Source of the DNA: Psychrobacillus sp048572895
Lineage (GTDB): Bacteria > Bacillota > Bacilli > Bacillales_A > Planococcaceae
Direction of reading: 5' to 3'
Length of the DNA stretch: 64,000 nt
Assembly: GCF_048572895.1 (NCBI RefSeq)
Contig: NZ_CP183878.1
Coordinates: 3,410,001 to 3,474,000, forward strand
The position numbers were made by a program, and so were the translations under genes. Below are positions 1 to 8,138 of this stretch, in pieces; position 1 is the stretch's first letter, and each line of letters starts with the position of its first letter. The notes under the pieces were generated by a model that saw only the letters and a list, made by a program, of their open reading frames with translations, was not told where the DNA came from and did no database searches.

Positions 1-217
1 AAATATTGATATCAGACGTAAAGTCAAAGTCTATTAACATGCGTTTAAAGAAATTTTGCGCTAACTCTGTTATGAATGTAAATTCGGCATCTACTATGTT
101 ATGTGTTAGTTTATCGATTTCAAGCACAATACCTGCGTGCTTATAGGTTTCGTACATAGCTGTACCTTGTGGAGCTTTTGCGTATGCAGTTACTAATAAA
201 GTATTTAATTGTTGCAT
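1..217 (-). CDS. DUF3870 domain protein (3' end outside window)
   Basis: About 72 N-terminal codons are visible, beginning MQQLNTLLVTAYAKAPQGTA and running off the left edge in an open frame. The start is an ATG preceded by a GGAGGTCC ribosome binding site six bases upstream. The AYAKAPQGTA...YKHAGIVLEID pattern followed by a helix ending in a TELAQNFFK-like segment resembles the small DUF3870 family (about 95 residues, unknown function), which often sits beside transporters and carbonyl-compound genes. The gene is divergent from the AtoE-like transport operon, so the two may share a control region. The family call is from memory of the fold signature; function is unknown. Confidence 0.6.
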   Translation of the reverse strand, partial: MQQLNTLLVTAYAKAPQGTAMYETYKHAGIVLEIDKLTHNIVDAEFTFITELAQNFFKRMLIDFDFTSDINI

Positions 218-370
218 AAATAGGACCTCCGTTAATTTTAACTAGATACATTTTAACATAGTTATTTTGAAAATTAGGCATTGTTATATAAATAAGATTA
301 AATTGTTCAAATTACAAAAATTTATATGGGAGTAATTGTTGTTCATTTAACAATTTTAGGGGGATTTTAT

Positions 371-1705
371 ATGGAAAAAATGACAAACTTTTTCACGTCT
401 ATTATGAGAAAGTATTTACCAGATCCATTCGTCTTTGCGATTGGATTAACGATATTAACATTTATTTTAGCACTTATCATCGAGGATATTTCATTCCTCA
501 ATTTAACAACTTCTTGGGGTGACGGTTTTTGGAACCTTTTAGCCTTCACTACACAAATGGCTGTCATTCTAGCAATGGGTTATGTACTAGCAACAGCTCC
601 AATTACGGATCGATTCTTGAATAAGATTGCTACAATGGTACATACGCCAAAAGCAGCAATAATTGTTGCAACATTAGTAGGTGGAATTGGTAGTTACTTA
701 AACTGGGGATTCGGACTAGTTATCGGTGGTATTATCGCAAAAAAATTAGCACTAAAAGTAAAAGGAGTCCATTATCCATTAATAATCGCTGCTGCTTATT
801 CTGGTTTCACATTTTATGGATTAGGTCTTTCTGCTTCTATTCCAATTCTAATCTCCACACCGGGGCATTTCTTGGAAGAGAATATGGGTCTTATCGCTTT
901 ATCTGAGACTATTTTTAGTTTACCAATGATTCTTACAACTATTTTCTTATTAATCACATTACCATTATTCAATGCAATGCTACATCCGAAAGAAGCAAAA
1001 AATGTAAAAGAAATTGACCCTGCTTTACACGCTGATACGAAAAAGCTAAAAATAAATGTATTAGGAGAAGACAATACATTCGCTCACAAAATAAATAATA
1101 GTCGAATCCTTTCTTATACGATTGGTGCTTTAGGTATTATTTATGTAGTAATTCACTTTGCAAATGGGAAATCATTAGACTTAAATATCCTTAACTTTAT
1201 GGTCTTATTCCTAGGGATTATTTTACTTGGTACTCCCGCAAAATATACAGAGCATTTATCAGATGGTATCAAAACTGTATCAGGTATTATTCTTCAATTC
1301 CCATTCTATGCTGGTATTATGGCAATCATGGCAGCATCGGGTCTAGTGGATACAATTTCACAAGTTTTTGTTGATATCTCCACGGAGCATTCACTACCGT
1401 TCTGGGGCTTGATTAGTTCGTTCTTCATTAACTTCTTTGCACCTTCTGGAGGGGGGCACTGGGCAGTACAAGGTCCATTCATGATTGAAGCAGCTAAAGA
1501 GTTGGGAGCTTCACTTGGGGAGACTTCCATGTCTGTTATGCTTGGGAATGCTTGGAATGATTTAGTACAACCATTCTGGATTTTACCAGCACTAGCACTA
1601 TCTCGTTTAAAACTAAAAGATATTATGGGCTTCTTAGTTATGATTATGTTTTATGTTGGAATTGTTTATATCGTTGCTACACTAGCTTGGTCTTACCTAG
1701 GCTAA
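371..1705 (+). CDS. AtoE-type short-chain fatty acid / small carboxylate permease
   Basis: A polytopic membrane protein of 444 residues with roughly twelve hydrophobic segments. The PDPFVFAIGLTILTF opening and the later GGHWAVQGPF and GNAWNDLVQPFWILPAL segments are typical of the AtoE short-chain fatty acid transporter family (TIGR00366 type), which move short acyl carboxylates across the membrane. The chosen ATG has an AGGGGGG ribosome binding site at good spacing; an ATG 45 bases upstream has none. It is the first gene of a five-gene operon whose enzymes (hydroxyacyl-CoA dehydrogenase, zinc dehydrogenase, cyclase) presumably act on the imported compound. Family is confident; substrate is not visible. 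Confidence 0.88.
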   Translation: MEKMTNFFTSIMRKYLPDPFVFAIGLTILTFILALIIEDISFLNLTTSWGDGFWNLLAFTTQMAVILAMGYVLATAPITDRFLNKIATMVHTPKAAIIVATLVGGIGSYLNWGFGLVIGGIIAKKLALKVKGVHYPLIIAAAYSGFTFYGLGLSASIPILISTPGHFLEENMGLIALSETIFSLPMILTTIFLLITLPLFNAMLHPKEAKNVKEIDPALHADTKKLKINVLGEDNTFAHKINNSRILSYTIGALGIIYVVIHFANGKSLDLNILNFMVLFLGIILLGTPAKYTEHLSDGIKTVSGIILQFPFYAGIMAIMAASGLVDTISQVFVDISTEHSLPFWGLISSFFINFFAPSGGGHWAVQGPFMIEAAKELGASLGETSMSVMLGNAWNDLVQPFWILPALALSRLKLKDIMGFLVMIMFYVGIVYIVATLAWSYLG

Positions 1706-1707
1706 TA

Positions 1708-1744
1708 AAAAAAGGGCCTTTGTTTTCATAACATCGGCTCTTTT
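1708..1744 (+). terminator. Hairpin with T-run after the permease gene
   Basis: AAAAGGGCC pairs with GGCTCTTTT (one G-T wobble) around a 17-base loop and ends in a T-run. It lies directly after the permease stop and before the next gene's ribosome binding site, so it probably attenuates rather than fully ends the operon transcript, raising permease mRNA over the enzyme genes. Confidence 0.6.
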
Positions 1745-1765
1745 CATTTAAATGGAGGTTTCGTT

Positions 1766-2368
1766 ATGCACTCTTTACTTAGGGATTCTCATCTATCTAA
1801 AAAGGATAAGGCTTTACTATTAGTCGGTTTATTTGCTGCTCGTCGCGAGGAACAGGCTATGCTTCACTTTACAGAAGTAGCTATTGAGGCTGGTAATACG
1901 GTCAATGAAATTGCTGAACTAATTTCTGCTGCTATTATTTCTCGTGGAATCCCGACTTGGTTATCAGGTATCGAGGCTATTTCTAAAGCAATTGAACTAA
2001 CAGGAATAGCTGAATCTATTAAAGAACCTCAAAACATATCTGCTTTTTCCACACAAGAAGCGTGTGTAAGCTACTATCAATCAGAATTTGAACAGCTTCC
2101 AAAATGGATAGCGTATTTAGTAGATTATGCACCAGATACATTATTAAAGTATAGCAATTTACGTACTACCTCCCTTCGTGACGGGGTCGTTTCTCGTCAC
2201 TTAAAGGAACTACTTTTATACGCAATTAACATTTGCGATCAATATCCAAAAGGCATTGATATTCACAAAACAAACGCTATACAATTAGGTTCAACCGATG
2301 AAATATTACAGGATACTCGAACTATCTGCATTTATGCGGTAGGTATCCAAGCTATTTTTAATGATTAA
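1766..2368 (+). CDS. Carboxymuconolactone decarboxylase (CMD/AhpD-like) family protein
   Basis: A 200-residue, largely helical protein. The segment REEQAMLHFTEVAIEAGNTV followed by EIAELISAAIISRGIPTWLSG matches the helical CMD/AhpD fold, and a second related segment (LRDGVVSRHLKELLLYAINI) suggests the two-repeat arrangement of the longer CMD proteins. No CxxC peroxidatic pair is visible, so an AhpD-like peroxidase activity is unlikely. ATG start with GGAGG upstream. The stop overlaps the following open frame, which points to translational coupling with the dehydrogenase. The exact reaction cannot be read; a role in decarboxylating or isomerising a pathway intermediate is inference from context. 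Confidence 0.7.
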   Translation: MHSLLRDSHLSKKDKALLLVGLFAARREEQAMLHFTEVAIEAGNTVNEIAELISAAIISRGIPTWLSGIEAISKAIELTGIAESIKEPQNISAFSTQEACVSYYQSEFEQLPKWIAYLVDYAPDTLLKYSNLRTTSLRDGVVSRHLKELLLYAINICDQYPKGIDIHKTNAIQLGSTDEILQDTRTICIYAVGIQAIFND

Positions 2369-2381
2369 GGAGATGTGTCTT

Positions 2382-3269
2382 TTGAAGCATGTATGCATAA
2401 TTGGTGGTGGCTTTATGGGAGCATCACTGGCTCAATACTTTTTGGATGCTCATGTCAAAGTATCATTATATGAAGGTTTTACAGCACGTCGTCTGGAATT
2501 AATGAAAGATGAAAGTTTTCAAGAAGTACACTTTTTAGAAACAATAGAAGAATGTAAAGAAGTAGATTTTATTATCGAGGCAATTACAGAAAATTTACAA
2601 GCAAAGCAACAGCTATTCGAAAGCATAGAAGATTACTTCCCTTCTTCCACTACCTTTTGCACAAACACATCTAGCTATCTAATTAGTTCTATTGCAGAAA
2701 AGGTGCAGAATAAGGAACGAATAATTGGCACGCATTTCTTTTCACCAGCACATATCACTCCTTTAGTAGAAGTTGTGCCAAGTGCTTTCACGGATGCTCA
2801 TCATATTCAAAAAACTATGACATTTCTACGATCTATTGATAAAAAACCTGTACTACTAAAAAAAGAAATTCAAGGGTTTGTGGCAAACCGTCTTCAAAGT
2901 TCACTTTCACGAGAGGCAATGTCACTAGTTCAAAATGGTATTGTCTCAGCAGAAGAACTTGATTTCATCGCTAAATGGAGTTTAGGTATTCGACTAGCCA
3001 ATACCGGTCCTCTTGAACAGAGAGATATTAATGGGCTCGATACACATATGGCTATTGTGAAATACGTTTATCCTACGCTTGAAAATAGTAGCGAACCATT
3101 ATCCATTCATGAACAACTTATAGAAAACAAACGATTCGGCATGAAGACAAATGAAGGTTTTTATGATTGGTCCAAAATCGATACACAACAATATCTGGCC
3201 AAAAAAGATGATGTTCTATTAAATATTATTAGAGCTGTGTCAGCTCAGTATAAAGAGGTGGATAAATAA
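2382..3269 (+). CDS. 3-hydroxyacyl-CoA dehydrogenase family protein
   Basis: A 295-residue NAD-dependent dehydrogenase. A Rossmann GGGFMG turn lies at residues 8-13, the catalytic-His motif GTHFFSP at about 116-122, and a GFVANRLQ hinge starts the C-terminal helical domain. Length fits 3-hydroxybutyryl-CoA or short polyol/hydroxy-acid members (such as L-gulonate 3-dehydrogenase and carnitine dehydrogenase) rather than the bifunctional fatty-acid enzymes. The start is placed at a TTG nine bases after AAGGAG; the upstream ATG codons overlap that ribosome binding site or precede it. The preceding gene's stop lies within the same AAGGAG region. Substrate unknown. Confidence 0.8.
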   Translation: MKHVCIIGGGFMGASLAQYFLDAHVKVSLYEGFTARRLELMKDESFQEVHFLETIEECKEVDFIIEAITENLQAKQQLFESIEDYFPSSTTFCTNTSSYLISSIAEKVQNKERIIGTHFFSPAHITPLVEVVPSAFTDAHHIQKTMTFLRSIDKKPVLLKKEIQGFVANRLQSSLSREAMSLVQNGIVSAEELDFIAKWSLGIRLANTGPLEQRDINGLDTHMAIVKYVYPTLENSSEPLSIHEQLIENKRFGMKTNEGFYDWSKIDTQQYLAKKDDVLLNIIRAVSAQYKEVDK

Positions 3270-4313
3270 ATGCTTTACGAAGCGCTAGTGAAAAATACAG
3301 CAGCTCAAAAGGATGTAAAACTTGAAACATACGAAATACCTGCTTTAGAACCACATCAAAGCTTATTGAAAGTAAATGCTGTGGGCATATGTGGCAGTGA
3401 TTTGCATATGTATGATGGACATGGGGGCTATGATTGGGTTACCTATCCTCTTGTGTTAGGACATGAAGTGACTGGTAAAGTAGTTGCAGCGGCTGAAGGT
3501 GAAATCCCTCCACAGCGTATGGTCATTAACCCCTATAAAAGCTGTGGCGAATGTGAATTCTGCCTTGCAGGTGATAGTAATCGCTGTGATTTCGATGATT
3601 ATAAATATATAAAAACACCAACTGAAGCTTTACGTTATGGCTTTCGCGAACCGGGCGGAATGGCGGAATACATGGTTGTGGACAATAAAAATTTAATCCC
3701 AATCCCCGATGAAGTAACGGATGAAGTTGCCGCAATCTCAGAGGCGTTAGCCGTTAGCTATACAGCTGTGCTGAAAATAGAAAACTTTGCGAAAAAGTCG
3801 ATTCTAGTAGTTGGTCCAGGACCGATTGGCTTAGGCGCAGCAGCTATTTTAGTAGGGTCTGGTAATCCACAAGTGATGATGTTAGGCACTACTGTTGATA
3901 AAGATCGGCTACAGCTTGCCAAAGACATTGGCGTTTCCCAGGTTTATGCAAATGCAGAGGATATACCGCATGAACAGTTTAAAGGTTTTGACGCTATTAT
4001 CGACTGTTCTGGTCATCCGACTATTCCAAATACAGCACTTCGCCTCTTAAAACGAGGCGGTGAACTCATCTTAGTCGGTATTAATCCTGCTAGTTTTTCT
4101 GTCCCGATGGATCAAATCGTTCGTGGGGAAATTAGTATAAAAGGGAGCTATGGCATTACCCAATCAAATTATGAAGCCGTATTATCGCTTGCAGCAGATG
4201 CCCGTTACCCTTTCCAAAAACTAATTGCACAAACAGTACCATTTACGGAATGTTTAGACGGCTTTGAAAGTGCGTTAAATAAAGCTACAGGTAAAGTCGT
4301 TATTAAAATGTAA
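3270..4313 (+). CDS. Zinc-dependent medium-chain (MDR) dehydrogenase
   Basis: A 347-residue alcohol/polyol dehydrogenase. Catalytic zinc ligands are Cys41 (GICGSD) and the GHE motif at His65-Glu66. The structural zinc set Cys92, Cys95, Cys98, Cys106 is complete. The NAD(P) turn GPGPIGLGA is at about 182-190. The pattern is closest to the sorbitol/butanediol/threonine dehydrogenase branch. Its ATG follows immediately after the previous stop, with a GAGGTGG ribosome binding site inside that gene's end, so it is cotranslated within the operon. It probably oxidises or reduces a secondary alcohol intermediate of the same pathway; the substrate is not inferable. Confidence 0.88.
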   Translation: MLYEALVKNTAAQKDVKLETYEIPALEPHQSLLKVNAVGICGSDLHMYDGHGGYDWVTYPLVLGHEVTGKVVAAAEGEIPPQRMVINPYKSCGECEFCLAGDSNRCDFDDYKYIKTPTEALRYGFREPGGMAEYMVVDNKNLIPIPDEVTDEVAAISEALAVSYTAVLKIENFAKKSILVVGPGPIGLGAAAILVGSGNPQVMMLGTTVDKDRLQLAKDIGVSQVYANAEDIPHEQFKGFDAIIDCSGHPTIPNTALRLLKRGGELILVGINPASFSVPMDQIVRGEISIKGSYGITQSNYEAVLSLAADARYPFQKLIAQTVPFTECLDGFESALNKATGKVVIKM

Positions 4314-4325
4314 GGAGGAATTTAC

Positions 4326-5006
4326 ATGAAACTTATTGATTTATCTTTAGAAATTTATGACGGACTTCGTTCTTATACATCACATCCACCTATCGCTATT
4401 GCCGAGGAATCGACTTTTGAAAATTCCGGTCATCGCTATGTAGCTCCCTGTGAAGGCTTTGAGTCTCGCATGCTAAAAATGTCCGATCATAGTGGTACAC
4501 ATATCGATGCCCCGCTACATTTTATGCGTGATGGTGAATCTACTGCTGAAATGGACCTCTCTAAAACCCACGGGGATGCTGTGCTATTAGACGTCTCCGA
4601 TTTTAAAGATCCTTTTCAAGCTGTAACACGTGAAATGTTGGAGGAAGCTGAAAAACGTCAAGGCATTACTGTTCAGCCTAACGATATTGTCCTCACACGC
4701 ACTCGTAAGCTTGCATGGGGAGAAGGCTCTTTTTATGAAGAACATGCCTTTGCTCCTTGTGCTGGTGATTGGCTCGTAGAAAAACAAGTAAAATGTATTG
4801 GATTAGATTTAGCAAATATCGACGTTCACGACAATATGATGCGCGAAGTACATCTAAAGCTACTAAGCGTCCCTATTTATATAGTAGAAAACTTAGTTAA
4901 TTTACATCAGCTTCCATTAAATGAACACTTTACTTTCATGGCATTACCACTCAATCTAAAAAATGCAACAGCTTCACCTGTTCGTGCTGTGGCATTTATA
5001 AAATAA
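4326..5006 (+). CDS. Cyclase family (kynurenine formamidase-like) metal hydrolase
   Basis: A 226-residue protein with the family's metal-binding motif HSGTHIDAPLH at residues 55-65 (His55, His59, Asp61, His65), as in the cyclase / kynurenine formamidase superfamily that opens or closes lactone, lactam or formamide bonds using Zn or Mn. It is the last gene of the operon; AAGGAGG precedes its ATG. Its final 29 codons and downstream bases are duplicated 198 bases further on (see repeat entries). No other kynurenine-pathway gene is present, so tryptophan breakdown is not implied; a lactone or amide intermediate of the local pathway is more likely. Confidence 0.85.
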   Translation: MKLIDLSLEIYDGLRSYTSHPPIAIAEESTFENSGHRYVAPCEGFESRMLKMSDHSGTHIDAPLHFMRDGESTAEMDLSKTHGDAVLLDVSDFKDPFQAVTREMLEEAEKRQGITVQPNDIVLTRTRKLAWGEGSFYEEHAFAPCAGDWLVEKQVKCIGLDLANIDVHDNMMREVHLKLLSVPIYIVENLVNLHQLPLNEHFTFMALPLNLKNATASPVRAVAFIK

Positions 5007-5029
5007 TCACTTTTAGAGTACTCTTCTTT
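4918..5029 (+). repeat. 112-bp direct repeat, copy 1 (cyclase 3' end)
   Basis: This copy covers the last 29 codons of the cyclase gene, its stop and 23 downstream bases. It matches the segment beginning 198 bases downstream at 108 of 112 positions. The four differences are A here and G there; three are silent third-codon changes and one is His to Arg. Confidence 0.95.
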
Positions 5030-5036
5030 GAGCTGC

Positions 5037-5114
5037 TCCCTGTGTAGCAAACAAACACGAAAGTTCAAACATTCACGTTTGTTCAAACTAACATGATTGT
5101 TTCTTACACAGGGA
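5037..5114. repeat. 78-bp palindromic intergenic element, copy A
   Basis: Imperfect terminal inverted repeats: the left end reads TCCCTGTGTAGCAAACA and the right end, on the other strand, TCCCTGTGTAAGAAACA. The interior carries AGTTCAAAC and CGTTTGTTC. The element has the same length and about 87 percent of its bases in common with the copy at 19310. It sits exactly between the two arms of the 112-bp duplication. No coding capacity; it resembles MITE or REP-type non-autonomous elements. Confidence 0.85.
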
Positions 5115-5115
5115 A

Positions 5116-5227
5116 TAAATGAACGCTTTACTTTCATGGCATTGCCACTCAATCTAAAAAATGCGACAGCTTCACCTGTTCGTGCTGTGGCGTTTATAAA
5201 ATAATCACTTTTAGAGTACTCTTCTTT
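5116..5227 (+). repeat. 112-bp direct repeat, copy 2 (vestigial cyclase 3' end)
   Basis: This orphan copy keeps the reading frame of the cyclase C-terminus to its stop codon but has no gene upstream. It is followed by the complete terminator hairpin, whereas copy 1 breaks off half way through that hairpin. The original gene end therefore probably lies here. Confidence 0.9.
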
Positions 5228-5246
5228 ATAGAAGGAGTACTCTAAT
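5211..5246. terminator. Convergent terminator hairpin
   Basis: TTAGAGTACTCTTCT pairs with AGAAGGAGTACTCTAA around a short loop. It lies between the cyclase operon on the plus strand and the AlkZ-like gene on the minus strand and could serve both. Confidence 0.75.
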
Positions 5247-5256
5247 TACATTTTTA

Positions 5257-5931
5257 CTATCCAAAGATTTTCTCAAGTCTAGTTAAAGATTCCTTACTAC
5301 ATACATTCGAAAAGTGAGCTAGGAGATATTTTTTTGCATCTTCTCTGCTCAAGTCAATATTTGTTATTTTATTTTTACTTATCCAAGAATCATACGTCTC
5401 AAATGCTGTACTACTCCAACCATTCTTTTCTCCATCTATATTCTTTTTTTCTTGTATACCTGAAATGACAATATCCATTGATCCCTGTAAATCTAATAAT
5501 GCATTTTCAAATAGCTTCTTCTTCTCTTTCTCCTTCATCCCTGCTTTTGCCCTTAATGCCCTCGTATCTATGCCTTCCTCTTGCCTAATAATTTTATATA
5601 TACTATTTGCTTCCCGTGAAATACTTCCACTAAAATAACGTTCTTCAACTAATTCATTGGATCCCAAAACCTTTTTTACATATGGAAGCAGCTGACGAGA
5701 TACTAGTATCGATTTTTTCTTAATAAATTTCCCATATCCAGCTACACCGTCAGAAGAAAACTTGGTCCTCCATAACCAAGGGTCAAATTCTGTATCAGAA
5801 TGCCAATTCTCTTGTAAAGTTAAGCTATTCAACGAAGGATATTCAGGTATTATGGAAGCAAGAGGAAGTAATCCGAGCTCCTCAATTACTTTTATTGCTT
5901 CTTCATATGTTTTAACTTTATAATCTACCAA
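5257..5931 (-). CDS. Hypothetical protein, possibly AlkZ-related
   Basis: About 225 residues, soluble, with no signal peptide or membrane segment. The region around WHSDTEFDPWLWRTKFSSDG followed by YGKFIKKKSILVSRQLLPY resembles a group of Firmicute proteins annotated as AlkZ-related (winged-helix DNA glycosylase relatives), but I cannot see a catalytic signature, so the assignment is weak. I chose a TTG start with AAGGGG nine bases upstream; an in-frame TTG ten codons earlier is possible but has no ribosome binding site. It is monocistronic and convergent with the preceding operon. Confidence 0.6.
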   Translation of the reverse strand: MVDYKVKTYEEAIKVIEELGLLPLASIIPEYPSLNSLTLQENWHSDTEFDPWLWRTKFSSDGVAGYGKFIKKKSILVSRQLLPYVKKVLGSNELVEERYFSGSISREANSIYKIIRQEEGIDTRALRAKAGMKEKEKKKLFENALLDLQGSMDIVISGIQEKKNIDGEKNGWSSTAFETYDSWISKNKITNIDLSREDAKKYLLAHFSNVCSKESLTRLEKIFG

Positions 5932-6156
5932 CCTCAACAGCCCCTTTTCATTAAAATACAAAATTCAATTGACTATTATTCATTGAACCATCTTCTCGGC
6001 ATCTATTTTTGCAAATAACTACTTTACAATTCTATAAAATATTATATAAATCCTTCTTTTGAATAGAATTGCATAAGTCGAATACACTTGAATTCTGAGC
6101 ATCTATTAGTGCTTTTGGATGTTCGTGCAATTGCTATTTATCAAAGATGAGTAACA

Positions 6157-6204
6157 TAAAAAAACAAACGCTCTTGGAGTAATCCTGTCGGCGTTTGTTT
6201 TTTT
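6157..6204 (-). terminator. Strong terminator of the amino-sugar operon
   Basis: AAAAAACAAACGC pairs with GCGTTTGTTTTTT. It lies immediately downstream of murR on the minus strand. Its sequence is strikingly like the terminator at 22597, sharing both arms and much of the loop. The 190 bases on its left, up to the AlkZ-like gene, show no gene or other structure. Confidence 0.85.
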
Positions 6205-6242
6205 ATCAATACGTGATTCTAGAATTCACTTCAGTCCAGCCC

Positions 6243-7121
6243 TTATTTCCTCTTTTTTCTAAAGATTTGATTTTGAATATCTTCAATCGCCTCTCGTGTA
6301 GCGTCCAGATAAGTGATGGTCGTTTCAAATTGTTTAGAAGCAACTGACATGAACAGAATATCCATAACGTGTAGCTGAGCCAATCTTGATGATGTCGCAC
6401 CGCTTCGAAAGTTTGCCTCACGCGTTGGCGAAGTATATAACTGGATTTTCGAAATTTGTGAAATGGGAGACTGTCCAAATTTGGTCAGACTGATTGTTGT
6501 AGCTCCTTTTTCATTTGCAAGCTCCAAGACTTTCTCGACCTCAAAGGTAGCACCCGAAAAGGAAATTCCTACAACCACATCGTCAGCCCCCGCATTCGCT
6601 ACAATGGTTGCACTCATATGTAAATCCGTGCTTGCAGTGGATGCTTTATGAATACGCAAGAACTTTTGTTGTGCATCGATTGCTGCTATACTAGAGGCAC
6701 CTACACCGAAAAAATGAATATTCTTTGCGTTGTCAATGGCTTCAACTGCCTTTTCAAGCTGTTCGCTATCCAATAATTCCCCCGTTTCTAACAAGGTTTG
6801 TACAGCGTGTTCCGTCACTTTTTGAATGGTTGTCGAAACGGGTTCGTTAGGCTGAATATCACGGTTCGTAAGTTCCATTTTACGTCCAATATCTCCATTG
6901 ATACGGAGTTTCAATTCTTGGAAGCCCTTGAGCTTTAAAGATTTGCATAGTCTTGTAACCGCTGCCCCACTAGTCTGACTCATTTCACCTAGCTCCGAAA
7001 TGGTCATCGTGACAATTTGCTCGGGATCGGCCAATATAAAATCTGCAATCTTTTGCTCTGACGGAGGAAGCAATTGCCTCATTTCGTTTAACAATACTAA
7101 ACCACCATTTGATACTGCCAT
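6243..7121 (-). CDS. murR: MurR/RpiR-family transcriptional regulator
   Basis: A 292-residue regulator with an N-terminal RpiR-type helix-turn-helix (segment MTISELGEMSQTSGAAVTRL) and a C-terminal SIS sugar-phosphate isomerase domain (segment NIHFFGVGASSIAAIDAQQK). MurR proteins bind MurNAc-6-phosphate through the SIS domain and repress amino-sugar recycling genes. It is the last gene of the 12-gene recycling operon, so autoregulation is expected; a 17-bp dyad at the first promoter is a good candidate site. The ATG used here sits nine bases after AGAAGGG; ATG and TTG codons just upstream are alternatives. Confidence 0.87.
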   Translation of the reverse strand: MAVSNGGLVLLNEMRQLLPPSEQKIADFILADPEQIVTMTISELGEMSQTSGAAVTRLCKSLKLKGFQELKLRINGDIGRKMELTNRDIQPNEPVSTTIQKVTEHAVQTLLETGELLDSEQLEKAVEAIDNAKNIHFFGVGASSIAAIDAQQKFLRIHKASTASTDLHMSATIVANAGADDVVVGISFSGATFEVEKVLELANEKGATTISLTKFGQSPISQISKIQLYTSPTREANFRSGATSSRLAQLHVMDILFMSVASKQFETTITYLDATREAIEDIQNQIFRKKRK

Positions 7122-7178
7122 GTCCATCAACCCTTCTTCACTTGCTTACTAATTTTTCCCTATCATCCAAAGCTCACA

Positions 7179-8132
7179 CTAATTTGTCAATTCTTTTGCC
7201 ATAACGTGGAATGTTCTAAAAGTTTTAAACCCATTTTTCATATATAAATGCCCAGCTGAACTTGATTCACTTGTCCATAAAAACCAAGCACCTTGTATGC
7301 TATTTTGCTTCATGGCATGTAGCGTTTCATGTAACAGGATTTTCCCCAATCCTTTTCCTTGTTCCGTGTTAGCCACTCCGAAAGGTCCAAAACGTTCACG
7401 AATACCTTCATAACCTCCAAAGAGTGCAAATCCTACTACTTGATTATACTTCTTTGCTACCAAAATTTGCGATGGATCAAGCCCCTGCAATACCCCTTCA
7501 CGGATTGCCCTGCCCCAATCAGGATTAAACTGAGTATTAGCAAACTGGATTAAGTCATAAAAGTCTCCATCTTGGACACATCCAAAAGTGTAGCCTTCTA
7601 ATTCACGTTCTCGTTTTAGTGCTTGAACAATGTCTGGATACACATAATCGATTAGAGCTCGATGCATTGCTACAGGTGAATACACACGTTGGAAACCTTC
7701 CTTTTGCAAAAAAGCAAAACCCGAAGGATAACGCGATTCATCAATACCAGGTAGAAAGTAGTTTGGTGCATAGGAAGAAAAGAACATTTTTTTAGCACCT
7801 TGCTCTTGGATATAAGCCGAAGCACGTTCCATTAACCCATGACCTATGCCTTCTCTTTCTACACTTGAATCTACCATAAAGAAGGTGATCCAGCCTGTAT
7901 CGGATTCCAGATTCGTTCCTTCCATAGGGAGCTTTCTTGTAATAGCTAAGATGGCACCTATTATCTTTTCGTCACGGACTGCAACAATTAACCCCTTCGG
8001 GTCGAAGTTAGCATCGAGCATTATTTGTTTGCGGAATCGTGTTTGATTGATTGGATCATGTTTTAGTACGTCATTCCATAACTCAATTATTCCTACTTCA
8101 TCCCCATTTTTAAATGTGCGATACATTGTCAT
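7179..8132 (-). CDS. GNAT N-acetyltransferase, two-domain
   Basis: A 317-residue protein with two GNAT-like halves. The first contains FMVDSSVEREGIGHGLMER, the second GVANTEQGKGLGKILLHE; both carry an acetyl-CoA pyrophosphate-binding R/Q-x-x-G-x-G/A type loop. Tandem-GNAT proteins of this size occur in Firmicute MurNAc-recycling clusters. Here it lies between murQ and murR in the operon, with the murQ stop only a few bases away. It may acetylate a glucosamine or muramic acid derivative, perhaps restoring what the PIG-L deacetylase removes; that is inference. Confidence 0.8.
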   Translation of the reverse strand: MTMYRTFKNGDEVGIIELWNDVLKHDPINQTRFRKQIMLDANFDPKGLIVAVRDEKIIGAILAITRKLPMEGTNLESDTGWITFFMVDSSVEREGIGHGLMERASAYIQEQGAKKMFFSSYAPNYFLPGIDESRYPSGFAFLQKEGFQRVYSPVAMHRALIDYVYPDIVQALKRERELEGYTFGCVQDGDFYDLIQFANTQFNPDWGRAIREGVLQGLDPSQILVAKKYNQVVGFALFGGYEGIRERFGPFGVANTEQGKGLGKILLHETLHAMKQNSIQGAWFLWTSESSSAGHLYMKNGFKTFRTFHVMAKELTN

Positions 8133-8138
8133 TGTCCA

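Noticed and set aside
2361..2381. ATG start for the hydroxyacyl-CoA dehydrogenase overlapping the previous gene
   Set aside because: It precedes the AAGGAG site; the TTG nine bases after the site fits both spacing and the family N-terminus.
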